In this document: piece by piece, positions 19,787 through 28,718 of the stretch
Layout of the letters: every line of letters begins with the position of its first letter
Numbering within the stretch: the first letter of the stretch is position 1
Origin: Photobacterium swingsii
Lineage (GTDB): Bacteria > Pseudomonadota > Gammaproteobacteria > Enterobacterales > Vibrionaceae
Assembly: GCF_024346715.1 (NCBI RefSeq)
Contig: NZ_AP024852.1
Location: 558,001-622,000, forward strand
Direction: 5' to 3'
Length of the DNA: 64,000 nucleotides
Translations under genes and position numbers: made by a program
Notes under the pieces: generated by a model
Databases searched by the model: none
Told to the model about the DNA's origin: nothing
Seen by the model: only the letters and a program-made list of their open reading frames with translations

Positions 19787-20770
19787 ATGGCTTTCTATCC
19801 AATGGCTTCGCTTCCCGCTTCGACTCAACAACTCGCTATCACTGCATTTGGTGAAGCCAATACGCTGCAGCTGCAAACCTCTGTGTTACCCGAGCCACAA
19901 GATGACCAAGTGATGGTTGCTGTAGACTTTTCTAGTGTAAACCCGATTGATGCAAAAACACGTGCAGGATTAGGTTGGGCTGCAGCACAGAATCAAAATA
20001 ATTTGCCTTGGGTACCAGGCTATGACATTGCTGGCCATGTTGCAGCCGTCGGTGACAATGTGACCCATCTAGTCGTAGGGGAACGTGTTAGTGGTTTTAT
20101 TGGCTTCCCGCTTGAGGGCGGTGCGTATAGCCAGTATGTCAATGTGGCGGCGGCAGATCTGAGTATCTTGCCTGATAATGTATCGCTGCAAGCAGCTGCA
20201 AGTTTACCCTTAGCCGGACAAACGGCATGGCAAGCTCTCGATAAAGTGAAAGTTAACGCCAATGATCGGGTCTTAATTTTGGCTGGTGCGGGTGGTGTCG
20301 GTCATATTGCGGTGCAATTGGCTGTTGCCAAGCAAGCGCAGGTATTTGCGACGGGCTCTGCGGATAATCAAGCCTTCATTGAACAGCTCGGGGCAACGGC
20401 GATCGATTACCGCCAAGGTGAGCTGATGGAACAAGTTGAACCTGTTGATGTCCTGATCGATTTAATGGGGGGCGAAGTTGGTTTAGCTGCATTGGCAGCA
20501 GTGAAGCCTGGCGGTCGGGTAGTGACGATCCCTACGATCACTGCCGATCAAGTGTGTCAGCAAGCCGAAGCGCTAGGGTTAAGGGCTGAAGGCATGTTGG
20601 TGAGCCCTAATATTGAACAAAATAACGCTATGCTTGAAATGATCGCGCAAGGTCAGTTGAGTGTTGAGGTTGCGGTAACCTATCCGCTCGCGGAAGGGGT
20701 TAAGGCGCATCAACACATAGAGTCAGGACGTACTCGCGGCAAAGTTTTATTGGCAGTCAGTAATACATGA
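19787..20770 (+). CDS. zinc-type alcohol dehydrogenase-like / quinone oxidoreductase (MDR family)
   Basis: The 327-residue protein belongs to the medium-chain dehydrogenase/reductase superfamily, quinone-oxidoreductase branch. The GroES-like N-terminal part (VDFSSVNPIDAKTRAG, PGYDIAGHV) is followed by a Rossmann domain with the nucleotide-binding loop AGAGGVGHIAVQLA near residue 166. The catalytic zinc ligands of true alcohol dehydrogenases are not evident, which favours an NADPH-dependent quinone or enone reductase. Substrate unknown. Its stop overlaps the next start (ATGA), indicating translational coupling. Confidence 0.85.
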   Translation: MAFYPMASLPASTQQLAITAFGEANTLQLQTSVLPEPQDDQVMVAVDFSSVNPIDAKTRAGLGWAAAQNQNNLPWVPGYDIAGHVAAVGDNVTHLVVGERVSGFIGFPLEGGAYSQYVNVAAADLSILPDNVSLQAAASLPLAGQTAWQALDKVKVNANDRVLILAGAGGVGHIAVQLAVAKQAQVFATGSADNQAFIEQLGATAIDYRQGELMEQVEPVDVLIDLMGGEVGLAALAAVKPGGRVVTIPTITADQVCQQAEALGLRAEGMLVSPNIEQNNAMLEMIAQGQLSVEVAVTYPLAEGVKAHQHIESGRTRGKVLLAVSNT

Positions 20771-21201
20771 TTTCAACATTAGTAAATGGCGACTCAGCGT
20801 TATGGGTGTTGTTTTCAACCGGTTTTTTGAGTGCCACCTTATTGCCTGGCGGCTCTGAAGCGAACTTAGTTGCCACATTGAAATTAGGCGATAACGCAGT
20901 ATGGCTAGTTGTTACGGTTGCGACGTTGGGGAATACCCTTGGCGGTATGACCAATTATTGGCTAGGTAGATTACTACCAGATAAAACTTCTGATGAAAAA
21001 CAGGGTCATAGAGCTTTATTATGGCTTAAAAAGTACGGTTACTGGTCATTGTTCTTTAGCTGGCTGCCTATCATTGGTGATCCCCTCTGTCTTGCTGCAG
21101 GTTGGTTGCGAATGCATCATTGGCTCAGTTTTCTCATTATTATGATTGGTAAAGCGCTACGTTACTCCGTGTTGGCCATGATTGTGGTTGGCTTTTTATA
21201 A
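20767..21201 (+). CDS. yqaA: YqaA/DedA-type inner membrane protein
   Basis: The 144-residue protein has several hydrophobic segments and the SNARE-associated/DedA motif region: GFLSATLLPGGSEAN near the N-terminus, then GNTLGGMTNYWLGR and SWLPIIGDPLCLAAGWLR. This pattern and length fit the E. coli YqaA family. DedA relatives affect membrane lipid translocation, but YqaA itself has no proven role. The start overlaps the oxidoreductase stop by 4 bp, and the M16 protease gene follows after 2 bp, so the three are likely one transcript. Confidence 0.85.
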   Translation: MISTLVNGDSALWVLFSTGFLSATLLPGGSEANLVATLKLGDNAVWLVVTVATLGNTLGGMTNYWLGRLLPDKTSDEKQGHRALLWLKKYGYWSLFFSWLPIIGDPLCLAAGWLRMHHWLSFLIIMIGKALRYSVLAMIVVGFL

Positions 21202-21203
21202 GG

Positions 21204-24089
21204 ATGTCTTTTGTGCAAAAGTGGTTATTAAGTGCGGCGCTGCTGTCACTGGCAGGTGCCCCTTCTCATGCAGCGTATGCTGCTGTCTCTTCGTCTTCAG
21301 TGGCTGCGACAGCTGCGCTTCCTGATGGCATTCGTTTGGTTGAACAGGTGGGGGTAACGGATCCGAATGAGCCTGTGATCCCTTTTAGCAAGTATGTTCT
21401 CGATAATGGCTTAACCGTGGTTTTGCACCAAGATAGCTCCGATCCTTTGGTGCATGTTGATGTGACGTACCATGTCGGCTCGGCACGTGAAGAGGCCGAT
21501 AAATCAGGTTTTGCTCATTTCTTTGAGCATATGATGTTTCAGGGATCTGAAAACGTGGGTGATCAAGAACACTTCCGTTTGATCACTGAAGCGGGAGGTT
21601 CGCTAAACGGTACCACTAATCGTGACCGGACAAACTATTTTGAAACTGTTCCTGCTAATCAGCTGGAAAAAATGCTGTGGTTAGAGTCTGATCGCATGGG
21701 CTTCTTACTGGGGGCTGTATCGCAACGTAAGTTTGAAATTCAACGCGATACGGTGAAAAACGAACGGGCACAAAATTATGAAAATCGCCCATATGGCTTA
21801 ATGTACGAGCGCCTTGGCGAAGCACTTTATCCTCGTGAGCACCCTTATTCATGGCAAACGATCGGTTATATCGAAGATTTGAACCGTGTCGATGTTAACG
21901 ATTTGAAAGCCTTCTTCTTACGCTGGTATGGCCCCAATAATGCCACCTTAACCATAGGGGGGGATATTGATGTGGCGCAGACGCTAACATGGATCAATAA
22001 ATATTTTGGTTCTATTCCGCGTGGTCCTGAAGTTAAAAAAGCCGACAAGTGGCCAGTCAAAATCGACAGTGATCGTTTCATTACGCTGGAAGACAAAATT
22101 CAGCAACCTATGTTAATGATGGCGTGGCCAACTGCGTACAATGGCGCAAAAGATGAAGCATCGCTCGATATGCTGGCGAAAGTGATTGGTGGCGGTAAAA
22201 ATAGCCTGCTTTATCAGAATTTAGTGAAACCAGGCAAAGTAGTTGATGCTGGTGCATTCCATGATTGTGCAGAGCTGGCTTGTACTATGTATGTGTATGC
22301 CATGGGGCAGAGTGGTGATAAGGGTAACTTGAAAGCGATTCGTCAAGAAGTCACATCGGTGTTGGATGGACTAGAGCAGCGTGGCGTTAGCGAAAAAGAG
22401 CTGAGTGAGTTAAAAGGCATGGTAGAAGCCAATGCTATTTTTGGCTTACAAAGTGTCAGCGGTAAAGTGTCACAGCTAGCGGCATACGAAACCTTTTTTG
22501 GCGATCCTAACTACTTGCAGCAAGAGCTGGGGAACCTACGTGCTGTCACCACGAAAAGCATGGAGCAGGCTTACATGCGCTACTTGAACGGTAATCCGAG
22601 TGTCACCTTGAGTGTGGTGCCAAAAGGTAAAACCGAACTACAAGCGGCCAAGCCTAATTACACACCAGCAGAGCGAGTGTTGCCTGAACATAAGAAAATT
22701 ACCGAGCAAGATCTGGTGTTACGTGAGCCTGTGGATGATTTCGATCGCTCTATCATGCCTCAACCTGCTAAGCCTGTCGAAGCCAAACTCCCGGATGTGT
22801 ATGAGTTTACTTTAGCGAATGGTATCAAGGTACTCGGTACTAAATATCAAGAAACCCCAACGGTAGAAATTCAATTGATGCTACCCGCAGGGCGTCGTTT
22901 TGAGCCACAAGGTAAAGAAGGGATAGCGGCTCTCACCGCGGCGATGATGGGAGAAGCGACCACACAATCTAGTGCGGAAGCGCTATCATCGAAGTTGGAT
23001 GTGTTAGGCAGTACGGTGAGCTTTAATAGTGGCATGTATACGACAACCGTCTCAGTGACGGCACTGGCGAAAAATTTACCTGCGACTTTAGCTATTTTAC
23101 AAGAGAAGTTGTTTAGCCCTGCCTTCAGTGAGCAAGACTTTACCCGTTTGAAAGCCCAAGCTATTGAAGGTGCTGTGTACGAACATCAGCGCCCGAATTG
23201 GTTAGCCGCGCAAGCTACCCGTGAAGTGTTATTTAAAAACACGCCAATGAGCCAGCCAAGTGAAGGCACTAAAGCATCGCTGGAAGGGTTAACCTTGGCG
23301 GATGTGAAAGCCTTCTACCACAATTTCTACACGCCTAATGGTGCTGATCTAGTGGTTGTTGGTGATGTTAAACAAGCGACGCTGACTAAGAATTTAGATT
23401 TCTTGGCGAAGTGGCAAGGGCAACCTGAACCTAAGCTATCAGATTTCACACTACCAAGTTTAGGGAAACAAGCCATTTGGCTGGTGGATAAGCCAGGTGC
23501 CCCACAAACTGTGATCCGCTTGGTGCGTCAAGGTCTCCCGTTTGATGCGACAGGTGAGCTTTATGAAACCCAGTTGGCTAACTTTAACCTAGCGGGTAAT
23601 TTCAACAGCCGTATCAATTTAAATTTACGTGAAGATAAAGGCTATACCTATGGGGCTGGCGGGTATCAAAGTGGTGGCCGAGAAGTGGGTCTGTCTGTGT
23701 TCTATGCACAGGTGCGTGCCAATGCAAGCTTGCCTGCGTTGAAAGAGTTTCTGGCCGAGCTAGATAAAATCAGCAAAGACGGCATTACAGAGAAAGAGTT
23801 GGCATTTATGCGCTTAGCTGTTGGTCAGAAAGATGCGCTAAGTTATGAGACGCCCGCGAAAAAAGCCCAGTTGTTAGGTCAAATGCTGACGTATTCACTG
23901 TCAAAAGATTATGTCAGTGAGAGAAATAAGATTGCAGCATCGATCACACAGCAAGAGCTTAATGCTCTCGCGACAAAATGGTTTAAGCCTGAAGATTATC
24001 AAATCATCATCGTCGGTGATGCGAAGAGCTTGAAACCACAGCTGGAAACGCTAGCGATCCCAGTAAAAGAATTGACGACAATGAAATAA
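21204..24089 (+). CDS. secreted/periplasmic M16 family zinc protease, two-domain
   Basis: The 961-residue protein starts with a signal peptide (about residues 1-26) and contains two M16 modules. The first has the inverted zinc motif HFFEH (residues 105-109) with downstream glutamates in the KNERAQNYENRPYG region. The second half, from about residue 530, is the partner domain with the R/Y substrate-binding segment (LREDKGYTYGAGGYQS) but no HxxEH, so it is catalytically inactive as expected. E. coli PqqL is a related pattern. The substrate is unknown; the cell envelope location is inferred from the signal peptide. Confidence 0.9.
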   Translation: MSFVQKWLLSAALLSLAGAPSHAAYAAVSSSSVAATAALPDGIRLVEQVGVTDPNEPVIPFSKYVLDNGLTVVLHQDSSDPLVHVDVTYHVGSAREEADKSGFAHFFEHMMFQGSENVGDQEHFRLITEAGGSLNGTTNRDRTNYFETVPANQLEKMLWLESDRMGFLLGAVSQRKFEIQRDTVKNERAQNYENRPYGLMYERLGEALYPREHPYSWQTIGYIEDLNRVDVNDLKAFFLRWYGPNNATLTIGGDIDVAQTLTWINKYFGSIPRGPEVKKADKWPVKIDSDRFITLEDKIQQPMLMMAWPTAYNGAKDEASLDMLAKVIGGGKNSLLYQNLVKPGKVVDAGAFHDCAELACTMYVYAMGQSGDKGNLKAIRQEVTSVLDGLEQRGVSEKELSELKGMVEANAIFGLQSVSGKVSQLAAYETFFGDPNYLQQELGNLRAVTTKSMEQAYMRYLNGNPSVTLSVVPKGKTELQAAKPNYTPAERVLPEHKKITEQDLVLREPVDDFDRSIMPQPAKPVEAKLPDVYEFTLANGIKVLGTKYQETPTVEIQLMLPAGRRFEPQGKEGIAALTAAMMGEATTQSSAEALSSKLDVLGSTVSFNSGMYTTTVSVTALAKNLPATLAILQEKLFSPAFSEQDFTRLKAQAIEGAVYEHQRPNWLAAQATREVLFKNTPMSQPSEGTKASLEGLTLADVKAFYHNFYTPNGADLVVVGDVKQATLTKNLDFLAKWQGQPEPKLSDFTLPSLGKQAIWLVDKPGAPQTVIRLVRQGLPFDATGELYETQLANFNLAGNFNSRINLNLREDKGYTYGAGGYQSGGREVGLSVFYAQVRANASLPALKEFLAELDKISKDGITEKELAFMRLAVGQKDALSYETPAKKAQLLGQMLTYSLSKDYVSERNKIAASITQQELNALATKWFKPEDYQIIIVGDAKSLKPQLETLAIPVKELTTMK

Positions 24090-24126
24090 CTCTGCGTTTT
24101 TGCGCTTGAGATTAATGTCATAAAGT

Positions 24127-24183
24127 CACGATTATTGCTGGACAGTAATATTGTTTCACCAAGATTACGCCAGAATAATCGTG
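24127..24183 (+). other. 57-nt near-perfect long hairpin upstream of gshA
   Basis: CACGATTATT (24127-24136) and CTGG (24138-24141) pair with CCAG (24170-24173) and AATAATCGTG (24174-24183), leaving one bulged G. Inside, GTAAT (24145-24149) pairs with ATTAC (24164-24168) and TTG (24151-24153) pairs with CAA (24160-24162). There is no T run after it, so it is not a standard terminator. It sits 38 bp after the M16 gene and 51 bp before gshA. Confidence 0.7.
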
Positions 24184-24234
24184 GCAATCGTCAATAATAA
24201 TGATTACCCTTGTTTGTTATACATAAGATCAAAA

Positions 24235-25818
24235 ATGAGAACAGCTTTGATGGATTTTTCACAACGGTTGCAGCAACTTGCCGCAAATCCAGACGCATTG
24301 ACTCGCATTGGCCGTGGCTTAGAACGCGAAGCATTGCGTATTGCGCCACAGGGAAAACTTTCTAGTGCGTATCATCCTGCGGGATTAGGCTCTGCGCTGA
24401 CTAACAAGTGGGTGACGACGGATTACGCCGAATCTTTGCTTGAGTTTATCACGCCAGTTTCGCGTGATATCGGTGATCTCTTGTCGCAGCTTAGTGATAT
24501 CCACCAGTTCACTTACACCCAGTTGGGTGATGAGAAGCTGTGGCCTATGTCGATGCCGTGTTTCGTGGGCAGCGAAGATGATATTGTTTTAGCTCAGTAC
24601 GGTTCATCAAACTCCGGCCAAATGAAAACTTTGTATCGTCAAGGGCTGAAAAACCGCTATGGCAGCATGATGCAGGTGATTTCAGGCGTGCACTTTAACT
24701 TTTCGTTCCCTGATGAGTTTTGGGAGCAACTGTTTGGTGAGCAATCACAAGCGGAACGTCAAGCCTCAGTCTCTGATGCCTATTTTGGTCTTATCCGTAA
24801 CTATTACCGCTTTGGTTGGTTAATTCCGTATTTGTTTGGTGCCTCGCCTGCGTTATGTGGCTCATTCATCAAAGAAAGCACGGATACTCAGCAAGAGTTC
24901 AAGAAAACAGGCTGTGGTACCTATTTTCTACCGAATGCTACTGCATTACGTTTGAGCGATTTGGGTTACACCAATAACGCTCAAAGTGTGCTTAAAATTG
25001 GTTTTAATAGCATTGAGCAGTATGTGGATGGTTTACAAAAAGCTATCCGTACACCATCGGCTGAATTTGCTGATATTGGTGTGAAAGTAGATGGAGAATA
25101 CCGTCAGCTGAATAGCAACGTACTACAAATTGAAAATGAACTGTATGCCCCAATTCGCCCTAAACGTGTTGCACGTGATGGTGAAAAGCCCTCAGAAGCA
25201 TTAAGCCGAGGTGGGGTGGAGTACATTGAAGTTCGTTCGCTAGATGTGAACCCATTTAGCCCGATTGGTATCACCGAACAACAAGTACGTTTCCTAGATT
25301 TATTCCTAACGTGGGCAGTATTAACGCCTTCGGCAGTAATGGACGATGCCGAGTTAGAATGCTGGCGTGATAATTGGAACCGCGTTGTGGTTGATGGTCG
25401 TAACCCTGATCTGATGTTGAAGATTGGTTGTAATGGTGAGCGCCTATCAGTACAAGCATGGGGCCAGCGTGTGTTTGCTGAGCTAGAAGAAGTTGCTATT
25501 GCCATGGATAAAGCGGCAGGCAATGATAGCTACCAGCAAACGTGCCGAGAGTTGCTTGAGTGGATCAACAACCCAGAATTAACACTGTCAGCACAAATGT
25601 TAAAATTGATTGAAGCGCAAGAAGGGATTGGAAATGTTGGGGCATCATTGGCTCAACAACATGCCGAGCAGTTACAACAACGTAGCTATGCGTTTTATTC
25701 GCAGCAAGAGTTTGAACAAGAAGCAGCAGCGTCGATAGAGAAGCAAAAAGCGATAGAAGAGAGTGATACTCAGTCTTTGGATGCTTTCTTATCGGATTAC
25801 TTTGCTGATTTAAAGTAA
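24235..25818 (+). CDS. gshA: glutamate--cysteine ligase
   Basis: The 527-residue enzyme joins glutamate and cysteine in the first step of glutathione synthesis. Family motifs are clear: [11 protein letters not shown] near the N-terminus, [30 protein letters not shown] and [17 protein letters not shown]. The frame is open well upstream to 24151, but the conserved protein begins around [13 protein letters not shown] 24235 and ATG 24250 are both possible and neither has a strong RBS. The upstream extension overlaps the long hairpin and is unlikely to be coding. Glutathione synthetase (gshB) is not in the window. Confidence 0.93.
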   Translation: MRTALMDFSQRLQQLAANPDALTRIGRGLEREALRIAPQGKLSSAYHPAGLGSALTNKWVTTDYAESLLEFITPVSRDIGDLLSQLSDIHQFTYTQLGDEKLWPMSMPCFVGSEDDIVLAQYGSSNSGQMKTLYRQGLKNRYGSMMQVISGVHFNFSFPDEFWEQLFGEQSQAERQASVSDAYFGLIRNYYRFGWLIPYLFGASPALCGSFIKESTDTQQEFKKTGCGTYFLPNATALRLSDLGYTNNAQSVLKIGFNSIEQYVDGLQKAIRTPSAEFADIGVKVDGEYRQLNSNVLQIENELYAPIRPKRVARDGEKPSEALSRGGVEYIEVRSLDVNPFSPIGITEQQVRFLDLFLTWAVLTPSAVMDDAELECWRDNWNRVVVDGRNPDLMLKIGCNGERLSVQAWGQRVFAELEEVAIAMDKAAGNDSYQQTCRELLEWINNPELTLSAQMLKLIEAQEGIGNVGASLAQQHAEQLQQRSYAFYSQQEFEQEAAASIEKQKAIEESDTQSLDAFLSDYFADLK

Positions 25819-25873
25819 TGGCTTGTTCCATCTAAGTATCGTAAACCAACCTGTTAATGGATAAACGACAGGC

Positions 25874-25960
25874 AAAAAAATAGGCGGCTACCTTGCCGCC
25901 TAGAAAAAACAATTTCGCAGGGATGACGACAGTTTTACTGCCAGTCATTTATTCTGACTT
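25874..25960 (-). ncRNA. candidate minus-strand small RNA with intrinsic terminator
   Basis: On the minus strand a hairpin TAGGCGGC / GCCGCCTA (25881-25902) is followed by seven T residues (25880-25874), a good intrinsic terminator. No minus-strand gene lies upstream of it. About 20 nt before it, on the same strand, a second hairpin is formed by TGAC/GTCA and CAGT/ACTG (25924-25947). On the plus strand the hairpin lacks a T run and cannot be a normal gshA terminator. The 5' end of the RNA is not determined; no convincing promoter was found. Confidence 0.4.
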
Positions 25961-25982
25961 TCATGAGTGCATTTAGTTCCCA

Positions 25983-26606
25983 ATGAGTAAGAATATGTTT
26001 TCGGTAGTGCGCCTTTTCTCGCTTTTTAGCGTGTTTGCCTTATTAACAGGCTGCGCCACGCCACCGCCTAAAGACCAATCCAATGTGTGTAATATTTTCC
26101 GTGAAAACCCAGATTGGTATGAAGATGCTATCGATATGCAGCAAGATTGGGGAACCCCTATTCATGTAGCAATGGCATTCATTAAACAAGAAAGCAGTTT
26201 TCGCCACGATGCTCGCCCGCCTAAAGACTATATATTAGGTTTTATTCCATGGGGGCGTGTCAGTAGTGCTTATGGTTATGCACAAGCTCAAGATCCAGCA
26301 TGGTCTGATTACCAAAAAGCGACTCGCAACGGCGGCTCTCGCACCGATTTTGGTGATGCCTTACAATTTGTTGGCTGGTATACCAGCGAGACCAACAGAC
26401 AGCTAGGTGTTTCAAAGTGGGATGCGTATAACCAGTATTTGGCTTATCACGAAGGACGTGGTGGCTTTAAACGTGGCAGTTATAAAGGTAAGCCGACCCT
26501 GATGAAAATTTCGCGCAAAGTTGAGCAACAAGCCAAAAACTATGGCTGGCAACTTAAGCAGTGTAAGGCTGAGTTAGATGATAATCGTAGCTGGTGGTCG
26601 TTCTAA
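25983..26606 (+). CDS. lytic transglycosylase-like lipoprotein (SLT domain)
   Basis: The 207-residue protein has a lipoprotein signal with lipobox LTGC (Cys24) and a transglycosylase SLT-type domain. The catalytic glutamate is probably Glu70 in FIKQESSFRH, and the later SAYGYAQAQ and YLAYHEGRGGF segments match the SLT fold motifs (GLMQ-like and AYxxG-like). It is compact and lacks extra domains. It would cleave peptidoglycan from the outer or inner membrane surface. Exact family name is uncertain; it is commonly annotated as a hypothetical lipoprotein in vibrios. It lies just upstream of luxS, but a hairpin separates them. Confidence 0.8.
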   Translation: MSKNMFSVVRLFSLFSVFALLTGCATPPPKDQSNVCNIFRENPDWYEDAIDMQQDWGTPIHVAMAFIKQESSFRHDARPPKDYILGFIPWGRVSSAYGYAQAQDPAWSDYQKATRNGGSRTDFGDALQFVGWYTSETNRQLGVSKWDAYNQYLAYHEGRGGFKRGSYKGKPTLMKISRKVEQQAKNYGWQLKQCKAELDDNRSWWSF

Positions 26607-26629
26607 CAGCCGTTGAATAGGATTGACTT

Positions 26630-26675
26630 CGGCACTTAATACCAATTTGAGTTAGCTTGGTATCACACAGTGCCG
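26630..26675 (+). other. two-tier hairpin between the lipoprotein gene and luxS
   Basis: CGGCACT (26630-26636) pairs with AGTGCCG (26669-26675), and inside it ATACCAA (26639-26645) pairs with TTGGTAT (26657-26663). Both tiers are perfect 7-bp stems. No T run follows. It may form in the luxS leader RNA or be a degraded palindromic repeat. Confidence 0.65.
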
Positions 26676-26726
26676 TAAACGTTGAGTACTATTAAAGGTA
26701 CAAGCGAGGCAAAGGAGAAGGAATTA

Positions 26727-27245
26727 ATGCCATTATTAGACAGTTTTACCGTTGACCACACCCGTATGCACGCGCCTGCAGTGCGTGTAGCGAAAACGAT
26801 GACGACCCCGAAGGGCGATACGATTACGGTATTCGATCTGCGTTTTTGTCGTCCCAATGCTGAAATTTTAACAGAACGTGGTATTCATACTTTAGAGCAC
26901 TTGTTCGCTGGGTTTATGCGTGATCATTTGAACTCTGACAGTGTTGAGATTATTGATATCTCACCGATGGGATGCCGTACAGGGTTCTACATGAGTTTGA
27001 TTGGCACGCCAACAGAAGCCGAAGTCGGTGCAAGCTGGACAGCAGCGATGGCAGATGTGTTGACCGTGGAATCGCAAGAGAAGATCCCTGAACTCAATGA
27101 GTACCAATGCGGTACCTATAACATGCACTCGCTTGACGAAGCCAAACAGATCGCGAAGAGTATTATTGAACAAGGTGTCGATGTGAATAAAAACGATGAT
27201 TTGGCATTACCGCAGGGTTTACTCAATGAGCTAAGCGTCAAGTAG
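26727..27245 (+). CDS. luxS: S-ribosylhomocysteine lyase LuxS
   Basis: The 172-residue enzyme cleaves S-ribosylhomocysteine to homocysteine and DPD, the precursor of autoinducer-2. The metal-binding motif HTLEH (His54, Glu57, His58) and the catalytic Cys83 in GCRTGFY are present. I choose ATG 26727 because AAAGGAGAAGGA lies just upstream; the open frame back to 26682 contains this RBS. Length equals the Vibrio harveyi protein. It is convergent with yfjD across a bidirectional terminator. Confidence 0.97.
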   Translation: MPLLDSFTVDHTRMHAPAVRVAKTMTTPKGDTITVFDLRFCRPNAEILTERGIHTLEHLFAGFMRDHLNSDSVEIIDISPMGCRTGFYMSLIGTPTEAEVGASWTAAMADVLTVESQEKIPELNEYQCGTYNMHSLDEAKQIAKSIIEQGVDVNKNDDLALPQGLLNELSVK

Positions 27246-27284
27246 TTTGAATCGTTTAGCTATAATATAAGACAGTTACCCAAT

Positions 27285-27315
27285 AAAAAAAGCCGACGTC
27301 ATGTCGGCTTTTTTG
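27285..27315. terminator. bidirectional terminator, luxS / yfjD
   Basis: AAAAAAGCCGAC pairs with GTCGGCTTTTTT around a 5-nt loop, with A and T tracts on both sides, serving both convergent genes. Confidence 0.9.
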
Positions 27316-27343
27316 CGGCTGTATCTTGCGAAGTTAAAGGAGA

Positions 27344-28621
27344 TTACCCCGTTTTTTGTAGCTGGCTTGGCAGCACTTTTACCAGTTTAATCATGTTCTC
27401 TGAGACTTCGACAATTTCCATTTGGTAACGATCGATTTGGATACTGACTTGTGCATCAGGAATATCTTCGAGGTGTTCTAAGATCAAGCCGTTTAAGGTT
27501 CGAGGGCCATCGGTGGGTAAATCCCACTTCAAGCTCTTATTGAGGTCGCGGATATTCGCACTGCCTTCAATGATCAAGCTACCATCGGATTGTGGTGTCA
27601 CTTCTTCAGCCAATGTTGGTGCAATCGAGGTAGTAAACTCCCCTACGATCTCTTCCAGAATGTCTTCAAGCGTGATCAAACCTTGGATATCACCGTATTC
27701 ATCGACAATCAGGCCGATGCGCTCTTTATTGCGCTGGAATTTCAATAATTGAATGTTCAGCGGTGTTCCTTCTGGAATGAAGTACACTTCATCGGCTGCT
27801 CGTAGTAGTACTTCTTTACTGAATTCGTTTTTATCCATCATCAAACGGTAGGCTTCGCGTACCCGTAGCATGCCAACCACTTCATCGATGGTGTCGCGGA
27901 ATAAGACAATGCGGCCATGCGCTGAGTGACTCAGCTGACGCACAATCGATTTCCAATCATCATTGATATTTATCGCCGCGATTTCATTGCGCGGTACCAT
28001 CAAATCTTCAACCGTGACATTTTCTAAATCTAGAATAGAAATCAGCATGTCTTGGTGACGGCGAGGGATCAAGCCGCCAGCTTCATCTACCACGGTACGT
28101 AATTCTTCTGAACTGAGTTTTGAGTCGTTCATGCTGTCGACTTTCAAGCCCAGGATACGTAAGAAAGTGTTGGTAATGCCGTTGACGAACCATACTAATG
28201 GGTAGAGCAGCTTCATTAGTAGGTTGAGTAAAATACTACTCGCGTATGAAACGCGTTCAGGGTAAATCGCTGCCAAGGTTTTTGGGGTGACTTCAGCGAA
28301 AACCAACACTACTAAGGTGAGGGCACCTGTCGCGATAGCAACACCGAGATCACCATAAAGGCGCATACCGATAATTGTCGCAATAGCAGAGGCGAGAATG
28401 TTAACAAGGTTATTGCCGATCAGAATCAGGCCGATCAAACGGTCTGGGCGAGAAAGCAGCTTTTCAACACGCTTAGCCCCGCGGTGGCCTTGGTTTGCAA
28501 GGTGCCTCAACTTATAGCGGTTGAGAGACATCATGCCTGTTTCAGAACCGGAGAAATAACCGGAAATGACGAGTAGTAATACCAGAAGGGAGAATAATAC
28601 TCCCGTGGATATGTCGTCCAA
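27344..28621 (-). CDS. yfjD: YfjD/CorB-type CNNM membrane protein with CBS and CorC domains
   Basis: The 425-residue protein has an N-terminal DUF21 (CNNM) membrane domain with several spans and the SGYFSGSETGMMSLN motif, two CBS domains at about residues 200-330 (MVPRNEIAAI, GLITLEDILEEIVGE) and a C-terminal CorC/HlyC domain. Family members take part in magnesium or other cation efflux. The start is TTG at 28621: AAAGGA lies 7 bp upstream and the N-terminus MDDISTGVL aligns with E. coli YfjD. It lies next to ypjD and ffh as in E. coli. Confidence 0.9.
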   Translation of the reverse strand: MDDISTGVLFSLLVLLLVISGYFSGSETGMMSLNRYKLRHLANQGHRGAKRVEKLLSRPDRLIGLILIGNNLVNILASAIATIIGMRLYGDLGVAIATGALTLVVLVFAEVTPKTLAAIYPERVSYASSILLNLLMKLLYPLVWFVNGITNTFLRILGLKVDSMNDSKLSSEELRTVVDEAGGLIPRRHQDMLISILDLENVTVEDLMVPRNEIAAININDDWKSIVRQLSHSAHGRIVLFRDTIDEVVGMLRVREAYRLMMDKNEFSKEVLLRAADEVYFIPEGTPLNIQLLKFQRNKERIGLIVDEYGDIQGLITLEDILEEIVGEFTTSIAPTLAEEVTPQSDGSLIIEGSANIRDLNKSLKWDLPTDGPRTLNGLILEHLEDIPDAQVSIQIDRYQMEIVEVSENMIKLVKVLPSQLQKTG

Positions 28622-28718
28622 AAAACTGTCCTTTAACGATAACGATTGTGTGGATCAACGTAATAAATATAGTTCTACGCGATTGAGATTGAGTGTCAAT
28701 GATCAAAGTGGTGTTTTA

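Noticed and set aside
24199..24217. A Fur-like AATAATAATGATTACC stretch before gshA
   Set aside because: Only about 11 of 19 bases match the consensus, the second half does not fit, and gshA is not a typical Fur target; AT-rich chance match.
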